Shown here: positions 1 to 6,665 of the stretch, piece after piece | Numbering within the stretch: the stretch's first letter is position 1 | Layout: each line of letters begins with the position of its first letter | Origin: CAYUNT01 sp964446285 | GTDB lineage: Bacteria > Sumerlaeota > Sumerlaeia > SLMS01 > CAYUNT01 | NCBI GenBank assembly: GCA_964446285.1 | Contig: CAYUNT010000140.1 | Location: forward strand, 1-12,463 | Reading direction: 5' to 3' | DNA: 12,463 nt | The notes under the pieces: generated by a model | Seen by the model: only the letters and a program-made list of their open reading frames with translations | Database searches by the model: none | What the model was told of the DNA's origin: nothing | Position numbers and translations under genes: made by a program

Positions 1-87
1 AAGCCCTATGCATCCCCTTAAAAACCCGTGAGAAGCATTTACGGAATTGTCCTGCCCTTCAAGCAGGCATTAAATGGCTATTTATTT

Positions 88-116
88 TTTTCGTTCTTTT
101 CGTGTATTTCGAGGTT
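88..116. repeat. 9-bp-period TTCG array
   Basis: Just beyond the end of the YdiJ-type gene, the core TTCG starts at 90, 99 and 108, so three 9-bp units run from 90 to 116 (TTCGTTCTT, TTCGTGTAT, TTCGAGGTT), preceded by a T-rich tract. Read on the minus strand it would give a Lys/Thr-rich peptide, but it lies outside the gene. I recall similar TTCGTGTNTTTCGTGGTT strings as dispersed intergenic repeats in PVC-type genomes; that recollection was not checked. It could also be only an AT-rich spacer with chance periodicity. Confidence 0.45.
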
Positions 117-131
117 AAATCTTCTTTCTTT

Positions 132-3125
132 TCATTCGCGGTTTGCGTCTTTCGCCGAGTAAGGCAGCTGCCCGAGCAGCGCGCGGCCGAAGGCTTCGGC
201 AAAGTGCATCGGGCGGCGTCCGGTGGCTTCTTCAATCTGATGGCGGCATGAGAATCCGCTGGCCACAACAACAGTTTCCGGCGAGGCCTTGCGCACGGCG
301 GGGAACAGGCGCTCTTCGCCAATCTTCTGCGACAGTTCGTAATGCTCTGCCTCATAACCGAAGCTGCCGGCCATTCCGCAGCACCCCGATGGGATTTCGT
401 CGATTCGCGCTCCGCCCGCGCGCATAAGGTGGTGTGTGGCTTGCGTGCCGTCGAGCGCCTTCTGGTGGCAGTGGCCATGCAAGAGGAATCGGGCCTCGCG
501 CGCAGCAAAATGCAGCGCCGGATTGGATTTTCCGAGGAGCGATTCGAGCAGTTTGTCTGGCGGATGCAAGACTCGCGCCACGCGCCTGCCAAGCGCCGCG
601 TCGTCGATGAGGTCCGGAACGTCATCGCGCAGCGCCGAAAGACAACTCGGTTCCAGCACCACAACCGGCACGCCGCGTTCGGCATACGGATCGAGATTGC
701 GCAGCGTCCGCCCGCCGGTGCGTTTCGCCTCGGCGAGAAATCCTTTCGAGATCAGCGGGCGCGAACAGCATCCGGCGGCCGCGATTTCGACGCGGAATCC
801 AAGGTGTTCGAGCGAGAGGACCATCCAGCGTCCGATATCCGGTTCATAGTAGTTCGTGTAGCAATCGACGAAAATCGCGACGGTGGAAAGGGATTCCTTC
901 GCGCCATTTCCGCCGTTCCCGCTGCTCTTGCCAGCGGATTTCGCGGAATCGCGCCCATTGCGCTTGGCCTGATGCCGCGCGAACCACGCCTCGAAGGTCT
1001 GTGTGGCATAGGGCGGCAATGTGCGTTCCGGCGCAAGACCCATCGCATGCGCCAGGAGGTTTTTTAGCGGCTCGAATTGCAGCACGGGATTGAGAAGCCG
1101 CGCCATTGGTCCGGCGGCGAGGCGCGCCGTCGCGGGCGAATACGCGAAGAGTCGATCACGCGCCGTCGATCCGTGGCGTTCATGATATGCCGCCAGGAAC
1201 TCGGATTTCATCCGCGCCATATCGACATTGTTCGGGCATTCGGCGGCGCACGCCTTGCATTCGAGGCAAAGGTCAAGCACCTCATGGAGTTCGCGGCTCG
1301 TCATGGCATCGGTCGCCTCAGCAGGACCGCCGTTTGCGGGCTTTGCGCCCAATTGCCCCGACATGGCGAGGCGCAGCGCATTGGCGCGCCCCCGCGTCGA
1401 AGCCTCTTCATCGCGCGTCGCCTGGAAGCTCGGGCACATTGTTCCCTGCCCCACCTTGCGGCACGCGCCAACGCCGCTGCACATTTCGACCGCGCCCTGG
1501 AATCCGCCTTCCTCGCGGAAGTGGAAATAGCGCCCATCCCACGCCGCGCGATACGCCTCTCCATAGCGCTGATGCTCCGTCAGGCGCGGCGTGTCGAAGA
1601 TTTTCCCTGGATTCAACAAGGAATCCGGGTCGAAAAGGCGCTTCACTTCGCGGAAGATCGAGATGAAATCCGGCCCCCAGAATTCAAGGTTTTTCGCGCC
1701 GCGTATGATGCCGTCGCCGTGTTCGCCGCTCCAGCAGCCGCCAAATTGCCTGACAAGCGGCACAACGCGGCTCGACACGCGGTCCATCTTCTCCAGGTCC
1801 TCGCGCGTCTTCAGGTTCAGCACCGGCTTGAAGTGAATGACGCCGACCGACGGATGCCCATAGACGACGTATTCGAAGTTTTCCTCGCGGACAATATCGA
1901 GCATCTTCTCGAAGTATTCGGCCATGTGCTCGACCGGCACGCACGCGTCTTCGACAAATGAAACCGGCTTCCAGTCGCCGACGCGCTTGGCCACAAGTCC
2001 GTTGCCGTGCTTGCGCATTTCATACATGCGCGAGCGTGCGGCCTCGTCTTCGGCGTGGACAATCGCATAAGCGCGTCCGGCGGCGCGGACCTCGCGTTCA
2101 ATCGCATCGAGCGACGCACGCGCTTCGGCCTGTGTGTCGCCCGTGGCTTCCACAATCAGGATGATCGCTGGATCGCCCTCGACGAAATCCGCCAGGTGAT
2201 GCAGTCCCGGATGCCCGCGCGCGCCCTCGACACAGGCGCGGTCAACGAGTTCCACCAGCAGCGGATTGTGGCGGATCATGGCCGGCACATCGCGCAGCGA
2301 CTCGATAAAATCCGCATAATGCACCGCCATTGTGGCCTGCGCCTTGTGGAGCGGAACGAGGTTGAGTTTGAGTTCGAGCGCGAGGGCAAGCGTCCCTTCG
2401 CTGCCGCAGAGGAACCGCGCGAAATTCGGCTCGGGAACAATGAGTTCGTCGAGCGAATAGCCGCCGACACGCCGCAGAACCCTGGGCCATCGCGTCTCGA
2501 TGGCGGTGCGGTTCATGCGCCCGATGCCCAGAAGCGCCTCGCGTAATTCGCGTTCGCGCGCCGAGCGCGGCGCCTGCGCAGACGGCCCCAGATGCACCAC
2601 GGAGCCGTCGGCAAGCAGCGCTTCGATTTCGATCACATGCTCGGACGTTCGCCCGTAGCGGATGCTCATCATGCCGCTCGAATTGTTGGCGAACATGCCG
2701 CCGACCGCCGCGCGATTGCTCGTCGAGGTCTCAGGCGCAAACATCAGCCCGTGCGATTTCAGCGCCTCGTTAAGGTTGTCGCGCACGACGCCCGGTTCGA
2801 CGCGCACCCAGCGTTCGCGTGCGTTCACTTCGAGGATGCGGTTCAGGTATTTCGTGAAATCGACGACGATCGCGCCGCTGCCCGTCGTCTGCCCGGCAAG
2901 CGATGTGCCCCCGCCCCGCGCCAGCACTGGGACGCCGCGCTCGCGCGCAATGCGCACAATCGCCCGCACGTCGTCGCGAGATTTCGGCACGGCCACCGCC
3001 AGCGGCATTTGCTGGTAGATGCTTGCGTCTGTGGCGTAAATTCCGCGCCGCGTTTCGTCCGCCAGCACCTCGCCCGAAATCGCTTCGCGCAATTCCTTCA
3101 GCAACACCGCGTCTGGTCTGTCCAT
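132..3125 (-). CDS. ydiJ: FAD/4Fe-4S oxidoreductase, YdiJ-type D-2-hydroxyglutarate dehydrogenase
   Basis: A 997-residue fusion of a GlcD/Dld-type flavin half and a GlpC-type iron-sulfur half, close in length and layout to E. coli YdiJ (about 1018). The FAD-binding PCMH domain spans about 30-180, with GGGTSLAGQTTGSG at 71-84 and a PETSTSNRAAVGG block from 131. The FAD-oxidase C-terminal domain follows, with GEHGDG at 467-472 (its His is the usual catalytic base) and NPGK at 505-508. Iron-sulfur cysteines are at 549, 555 and 564, then CLECKACAAECP at 620-631. After a Gly/Ser/Lys-rich linker (about 720-747) come two CCG-type regions (CC 786-787, C828, C886, CC 915-916, C960). The family oxidises D-2-hydroxy acids and passes electrons to the respiratory chain. 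An in-frame start 48 bp upstream exists, but the ATG at 3125 has GAGAGG six bases before it. The HglS-type neighbour 60 bp upstream argues for D-2-hydroxyglutarate as substrate; D-lactate is the alternative. Confidence 0.93.
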   Translation of the reverse strand: MDRPDAVLLKELREAISGEVLADETRRGIYATDASIYQQMPLAVAVPKSRDDVRAIVRIARERGVPVLARGGGTSLAGQTTGSGAIVVDFTKYLNRILEVNARERWVRVEPGVVRDNLNEALKSHGLMFAPETSTSNRAAVGGMFANNSSGMMSIRYGRTSEHVIEIEALLADGSVVHLGPSAQAPRSARERELREALLGIGRMNRTAIETRWPRVLRRVGGYSLDELIVPEPNFARFLCGSEGTLALALELKLNLVPLHKAQATMAVHYADFIESLRDVPAMIRHNPLLVELVDRACVEGARGHPGLHHLADFVEGDPAIILIVEATGDTQAEARASLDAIEREVRAAGRAYAIVHAEDEAARSRMYEMRKHGNGLVAKRVGDWKPVSFVEDACVPVEHMAEYFEKMLDIVREENFEYVVYGHPSVGVIHFKPVLNLKTREDLEKMDRVSSRVVPLVRQFGGCWSGEHGDGIIRGAKNLEFWGPDFISIFREVKRLFDPDSLLNPGKIFDTPRLTEHQRYGEAYRAAWDGRYFHFREEGGFQGAVEMCSGVGACRKVGQGTMCPSFQATRDEEASTRGRANALRLAMSGQLGAKPANGGPAEATDAMTSRELHEVLDLCLECKACAAECPNNVDMARMKSEFLAAYHERHGSTARDRLFAYSPATARLAAGPMARLLNPVLQFEPLKNLLAHAMGLAPERTLPPYATQTFEAWFARHQAKRNGRDSAKSAGKSSGNGGNGAKESLSTVAIFVDCYTNYYEPDIGRWMVLSLEHLGFRVEIAAAGCCSRPLISKGFLAEAKRTGGRTLRNLDPYAERGVPVVVLEPSCLSALRDDVPDLIDDAALGRRVARVLHPPDKLLESLLGKSNPALHFAAREARFLLHGHCHQKALDGTQATHHLMRAGGARIDEIPSGCCGMAGSFGYEAEHYELSQKIGEERLFPAVRKASPETVVVASGFSCRHQIEEATGRRPMHFAEAFGRALLGQLPYSAKDANRE

Positions 3126-3185
3126 CTCGAACCTCTCATTTCCTTCTTCGCGCACTCGCTTCAGTCTTCGCACTTGTCCGCGGCA

Positions 3186-3998
3186 TTAGCTGCGAACGTT
3201 CGTCGATTCGAAAATTTTATCCGCGCTGGCGGCCACAAATCCCTGATACAGCTCGCCGCCCGGCCCCGGATAGCGCCGCGCGAACTCGTAATAGCACGAT
3301 GGAATCGCGCGCCGCTTGCCATCCGCGAAAACGACCTCTGTGCGGTCCGCCATCGTCGAGCCTTGTTCGAGCAGCACGGCAGGCGAGCCTTTGATGCGCC
3401 CGCCCGACACATTCAACGGAAACCCATGCGATTCCACGAAATCGAGCAGCGCGCCGATGCCGTCGAAGGTTTTCAGGTGGTTGACGCTGATCGTGAAGTG
3501 GTTGGCGCGCAAACCCATCGCCGCCACCCATCCGGCGTATTCGCTCTCCTCGATCAGGCGCGAATAGGCTTCGTATTCCACCGGTTTCCAGAGGCGTCCG
3601 GCCCACATTACGCGCGGGTTTTCCAGTCGGCGGGCATCCACCTGCTCGCACAACGAATGCACAGTTTCCTGAAGCCACGGGCTGAATTTGCCTGTTTCGA
3701 GTTCGCTCAGGAAGATGCGCGGACTCTCAGCGTCTGGCGGCGTGTATCCAAAGGCGCGGAGTTTTTTATCCTCGAATTTGTAAGGGGCAAACCGCTTGTA
3801 GCCGAACGCGAGAATGTGCTGTTCGAGCGCCTCCAGGTTGATCGGCGCAATGTCGAAGGTTCGGAACGCAATATGGTCGTTGACGATTTTTTCGCCGCGC
3901 GCCTCGACCAGACGGTGAAGCCGTCCGGCCGCCGGGGCGATCTGAATGTAATCTCTCCACAGATGGTCGAGAAATTCCGGCAAGGTAATTGAAGACAT
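3186..3998 (-). CDS. hglS: DUF1338 2-oxoadipate dioxygenase/decarboxylase (HglS-type), compact form
   Basis: A 270-residue DUF1338 protein. The family member HglS is an Fe(II) enzyme that turns 2-oxoadipate, O2 and water into D-2-hydroxyglutarate and CO2, without a separate 2-oxoacid cosubstrate. The expected active-site set is visible: H42 and R46 in NDHIAFRTF, H167 in RANHFTISVNHL, and E238 in CYYEFARR. The H-x3-R spacing matches His70/Arg74 of Pseudomonas HglS, and the distances to the second His and the Glu (125 and 71 residues) resemble that enzyme's 156 and 68. The protein is much shorter than the roughly 460-residue Pseudomonas enzyme, so peripheral regions are missing. The ATG at 3998 is preceded by AAGGAG with 8 bases between; the frame stays open upstream to 4139, but that part is arginine-rich and looks non-coding. 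The gene comes directly before the YdiJ-type gene, which would consume its product. Confidence 0.88.
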   Translation of the reverse strand: MSSITLPEFLDHLWRDYIQIAPAAGRLHRLVEARGEKIVNDHIAFRTFDIAPINLEALEQHILAFGYKRFAPYKFEDKKLRAFGYTPPDAESPRIFLSELETGKFSPWLQETVHSLCEQVDARRLENPRVMWAGRLWKPVEYEAYSRLIEESEYAGWVAAMGLRANHFTISVNHLKTFDGIGALLDFVESHGFPLNVSGGRIKGSPAVLLEQGSTMADRTEVVFADGKRRAIPSCYYEFARRYPGPGGELYQGFVAASADKIFESTNVRS

Positions 3999-4083
3999 GG
4001 AACCCGCTCCTTGGCGAAACACCCTTTGAGATGGCGGACATCGCGCGGACGTCTGATGATGGCGCGCCCGGCAAGGGAACCAC

Positions 4084-4129
4084 GAAGTGGAAAAGGACCG
4101 GCGGCGAAGGCCCCCAGGCCGTCCACTTC
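4084..4129 (-). other. inverted repeat in the hglS leader
   Basis: Perfect 8-bp arms GAAGTGGA (4084-4091) and TCCACTTC (4122-4129) enclose a GC-rich 30-base interior that also contains a GGCC-loop-GGCC hairpin. An overlapping GGAC/GTCC pairing would compete with the outer stem. It lies between the candidate promoter and the hglS start, so it would be in the 5' leader. No T-run follows on the minus strand, which argues against a simple intrinsic terminator. It could be an RNA structure affecting expression or a protein-binding palindrome; no known riboswitch class was recognised. Confidence 0.35.
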
Positions 4130-4146
4130 CCCTTCGCAAGTATCAT

Positions 4147-4174
4147 TTTATACCGCGCGCCCACAAGAAATCAA
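4147..4174 (-). promoter_or_regulatory. candidate sigma-70-type promoter for hglS-ydiJ
   Basis: On the minus strand, TTGATT (4169-4174) and TATAAA (4147-4152) are separated by 16 bases, close to housekeeping consensus spacing, in a locally AT-rich patch within GC-rich DNA. Transcription would start near 4140 and leave a leader of about 140 bases before the hglS ATG. The 251-bp gap after the preceding lipoprotein gene supports a separate promoter here. This rests on motif resemblance alone. Confidence 0.4.
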
Positions 4175-4249
4175 GTGCGGGTTTTTGCACGAGAACGCGG
4201 CGTGGAATTTTGCCGTCAGAAATATGGAAATTGGGAAATATGCGTCAAG

Positions 4250-5290
4250 TTATGGCGCGCGGCGGGCAGGGGGGATCAAGGCGCGAGAAAGGCGGAAAAG
4301 GTTGGCGGGAGAGGCGGCGGGGGGCAAGGAGCCGGAATTGGCATCAGGATTGGGCAATTCGACCTCGATGTATCCGGCGCGCAGAGGCGGTTGCGCCAGC
4401 GGCGAACGCGCTTCGGATGCCGGTTGCGGAGAGGCCGCTTCGGCTGCTTTCGCGGGCGCGTCGATGGCGGTCCAGGCGCGAAAACCGGTGATCTGGTTCG
4501 AGGACCGGTCACGAATCCACCGCTGAAAAATCCCCGCGCGGCGATGCAAGGGCCGGGCAGGCGCAGGCGCCGCTTCGGGCAAGGGCGCTGGCGTTTCGTC
4601 TGGCGCGGGCGCGAGAGAAAGGGCGGATTGGGCGCGAGTGCGGAGCCTCGCGGTCCCAGGCGAAACCCATTCAATAAAGTCGCCGGGGCGAGCGTCTTCG
4701 GGACGTTCGACCATGCCGCCCACGCCGAATTGTTCGAGCGCGCAGGCCGGCCCGCCTGCGGGGGGCGCGAACAAGTCGGACCAGTCAGACGAGTCAGACT
4801 TGTCGGACAAGTCGGACGCATCCGGCTGATCTCCCGCGCCGGGGCCGATGTTGTTCCAAACGCGCTGGAACTCGGCCAGATCGCGCGGCGCCCATCCCCA
4901 CAAATCGGGCGGTCCGAAGGCGCCTTCCTCGCGCGAGGCGGCCTCTTGCGCGCGCATCCACACGGCGAATGCCAGCGCCGCGCCCGTGGGATCTGCGGCT
5001 TCCTTTTGGGCAACTTCTTCTTGGGCGGCGACTTGGGGAGCAGTTTCCTTTTGGGCATCCTCTATTGAGACGGCATCCGGCTGGCGAAAATCCTTCCGGC
5101 CGAAATCCTCGATGGCCGCCATGACGTGGCGGTTGAGCGCGGGGCGTCCGGGCGCTTGATACAATGCGGCGCTATCGGCCGAATGGGACTCGAACCAACA
5201 TGGGCAGCATCCGGACATCGCCAGCGTCGCAAGAAGCAACGCCAGCGCCGCGAGAGTCCTTTTGGTGATGATGTTCTTGTTTTGAATCAA
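4250..5290 (-). CDS. putative lipoprotein with degenerate NlpC/P60-like region
   Basis: A 346-residue protein starting with a charged n-region, a hydrophobic stretch (L13-A24) and MSGC, giving lipid-modified Cys28 after signal peptidase II cleavage. No ATG lies near the signal; the TTG at 5290 fits best, 16 bp after the upstream gene ends, though it has no clear ribosome site. Four pentapeptide units (xAQKE-like) occupy 78-97. WGWAPRDLAEFQRVWNN (131-147), a Ser/Asp repeat (157-172), ACALEQFGVGG (182-192) and ARPGDFIEW (200-208) follow. After an Ala/Pro linker comes GIFQRWIRDRSSNQITGFRAW (253-273). These blocks remind me of NlpC/P60-like proteins with C..al...g/PGDf.W/GHs.iF..W.rD patterns, but the catalytic His position appears to be Arg251. 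If so, the domain may bind rather than cleave. The fold call is tentative; the lipoprotein call is firmer. It is the last gene of the three-gene envelope set. Confidence 0.72.
   Translation of the reverse strand: MIQNKNIITKRTLAALALLLATLAMSGCCPCWFESHSADSAALYQAPGRPALNRHVMAAIEDFGRKDFRQPDAVSIEDAQKETAPQVAAQEEVAQKEAADPTGAALAFAVWMRAQEAASREEGAFGPPDLWGWAPRDLAEFQRVWNNIGPGAGDQPDASDLSDKSDSSDWSDLFAPPAGGPACALEQFGVGGMVERPEDARPGDFIEWVSPGTARLRTRAQSALSLAPAPDETPAPLPEAAPAPARPLHRRAGIFQRWIRDRSSNQITGFRAWTAIDAPAKAAEAASPQPASEARSPLAQPPLRAGYIEVELPNPDANSGSLPPAASPANLFRLSRALIPPARRAP
4775..4819. repeat. 9-bp-period GTCNGAC array inside the lipoprotein gene
   Basis: Five units begin at 4775, 4784, 4793, 4802 and 4811, each a GTCGGAC or GTCAGAC heptamer followed by two variable bases. 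The array is in frame and encodes DASDLSDKSDSSDWSD at residues 157-172 of the lipoprotein, between two otherwise conserved-looking blocks. The heptamer is nearly its own reverse complement (GTCGGAC versus GTCCGAC). I recall similar GTCCGACNN arrays scattered in PVC-type genomes, within and between genes; this was not checked here. Confidence 0.7.
5000..5059. repeat. four 15-bp tandem units in the lipoprotein gene
   Basis: Units start at 5000, 5015, 5030 and 5045; the first and last share TTCCTTTTGGGCA exactly, the second differs by a few bases and the third is diverged. On the minus strand they encode the pentapeptides DAQKE, TAPQV, AAQEE and VAQKE (residues 78-97), a short charged segment just after the membrane-proximal part of the lipoprotein. 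This looks like ordinary in-frame tandem expansion of a spacer. Confidence 0.65.
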
Positions 5291-5306
5291 GAGATTCAGC
5301 GGGCGA

Positions 5307-6590
5307 TTATTGCCTGGGCGGCTGCCATCCCGATGGAGCGGCAGGCGGCTGGGCTGGGGGCGGCATTCCTGAAGGCTGAGACGCGCTCCAGGCTGCATAG
5401 CCTGCCGGCGCTCCCCCCCCTCCCATTCCACCCGCGCCCGGCGTCTGCTGGACGGATGGGCCAGGGAAGTTGCGGCGGTAAATCGACGCCAGCGCGCAAT
5501 GATACCAGGGCATAAACCAGAAAAATCCCAAGCCGCAGGTAATGACGCTCCCCAGCACGCATATGATTTTCACTACGAGGATGAATAAAAACATCATGAA
5601 CCATCCCCGGGTAACGGATTTTCTACTGAGTTCGGCGGCGGGCCAGAAGTCCATCTGATACTCGATAAGAAGCAGCATTCCTACGGACCAGGCCACTCCC
5701 AGATAAATGCCGGGCAGGAGGCAGCAAATAACGCCAATAAAGACCAGAATGGAAATCACGATGCCATATACATAGACTGCGCCGGTTTTCCAGTGGACCC
5801 AGAAATCGGCGAATTCAACCTTTTCGCCCCTCATGGCCTTGAGCGCTGCCGCAAAATAGCCTGCAATGAGCGGTCCCTGAATAATAAGCGGGGCCAGGTA
5901 GGTCATGCTCGCGACCAAGTTGATCCCGATATATGTTAGCGTATAAAGGATGAAGACACCCAGGTTTGCATTGACGAGGCGGGCACCCTCGGACATGGCG
6001 GCGCCAAACTCGACAATAAACGACTGGGGCACGCCGGGCGGCGCGGGCTTTCCATAAGCGCCATATCCAGGCGGCGGACCATAGCCTGGTGGCGGCGCGT
6101 ATCCCGGAGGCGCGGCGGGGGGAGGCGGCGGAGAACCTGGCGGAGCGGAATAGTAAGGAGACTGTGCCCCCGTGGTGTCGCCCATGTGCGGACCAGCAGG
6201 CGGGGGCGGCATGGGAGGCATCTGGCCGTAAGGAACGTTGGGAGGCGGCTGTGTTTGCTGGGGTTGTTGCGGAGGCGGCCAGGCGGGAAAGGCCGGTTGC
6301 GCCGGAGGGGGCGACGGCTGTTGAGGCGGCGGCGCGCCGGGCGGCGAGGCTTGTTGCCAGGGAGGCAGTCCGCCTTGCTGAGGGAGCGCCGCGCCCGGAA
6401 ATGGCTGGGGCGCTTGGGGCGGAAATCCTTGCGGCGGACCTCCGGTTCCGGGCGGGGGCCATCCTCCTCCCACTCCGCCGCCTTCCCCCGTTCCTCCCTG
6501 TCCTCCCGCTCCTCCCGCGCCTGAACCACCGCCGGATTCAAAACTCTGAAAATGCGCCTCCTGCCCCGAAAAGAAGCCCAGGCCCCTCAT
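5307..6590 (-). CDS. membrane protein with long Gly/Pro-rich N-terminus
   Basis: A 427-residue protein in three parts. Residues 20-50 are almost all glycine. Residues 45-188 are proline-, glutamine- and glycine-rich, ending in a PPGYAPPPGYGPPPGYG repeat (161-177). Residues 190-375 form a helical membrane domain with hydrophobic stretches near 208-250, 271-310 and 330-362, containing RGEKVEFADFW (254-264), LLPGIYLGVAWSVG (291-304) and DFWPAAELSRKSVTRGW (314-330). That pattern is seen in poorly characterised DUF975/YciC-like small membrane domains; no enzyme activity can be assigned. A second Gly/Pro-rich tail closes the protein. No signal peptide is apparent, so the disordered N-terminus is probably cytoplasmic. 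The ATG at 6590 has GGAG about ten bases upstream. It lies 75 bp after the cohesin-like gene and 16 bp before the lipoprotein gene, so cotranscription is likely. Confidence 0.8.
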   Translation of the reverse strand: MRGLGFFSGQEAHFQSFESGGGSGAGGAGGQGGTGEGGGVGGGWPPPGTGGPPQGFPPQAPQPFPGAALPQQGGLPPWQQASPPGAPPPQQPSPPPAQPAFPAWPPPQQPQQTQPPPNVPYGQMPPMPPPPAGPHMGDTTGAQSPYYSAPPGSPPPPPAAPPGYAPPPGYGPPPGYGAYGKPAPPGVPQSFIVEFGAAMSEGARLVNANLGVFILYTLTYIGINLVASMTYLAPLIIQGPLIAGYFAAALKAMRGEKVEFADFWVHWKTGAVYVYGIVISILVFIGVICCLLPGIYLGVAWSVGMLLLIEYQMDFWPAAELSRKSVTRGWFMMFLFILVVKIICVLGSVITCGLGFFWFMPWYHCALASIYRRNFPGPSVQQTPGAGGMGGGGAPAGYAAWSASQPSGMPPPAQPPAAPSGWQPPRQ

Positions 6591-6665
6591 GGTTGTAGTT
6601 CTCCGGTTGTGAATTTAACCCCGAGTCGCCAGACGCTTCGTTGGTATCGGATCAGTTCGCCTCTG

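Noticed and set aside
51..67. Stem CCTGC/GCAGG as terminator of the YdiJ-type gene
   Set aside because: On the minus strand the stem is followed by ACAATTCC, not a T-run; only the plus strand shows Ts, and no plus-strand gene ends there.
2592..3992. Long plus-strand open frame of 466 codons
   Set aside because: It is antisense to the clearly recognised YdiJ- and HglS-type genes; the translation is Arg/His/Ala-rich with no domain, as expected for a mirror frame in GC-rich DNA.
3999..4139. N-terminal extension of the HglS-type protein to 4139
   Set aside because: The extension is Arg/Gly/Ser-rich and overlaps the inverted repeat, while the ATG at 3998 has AAGGAG at good spacing and the family begins near there.
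3989..5068. Plus-strand open frame of 359 codons over the hglS leader and lipoprotein gene
   Set aside because: Gly/Arg-rich, overlaps the lipoprotein gene antisense, and shows no domain; the lipoprotein signal and operon spacing favour the minus strand.
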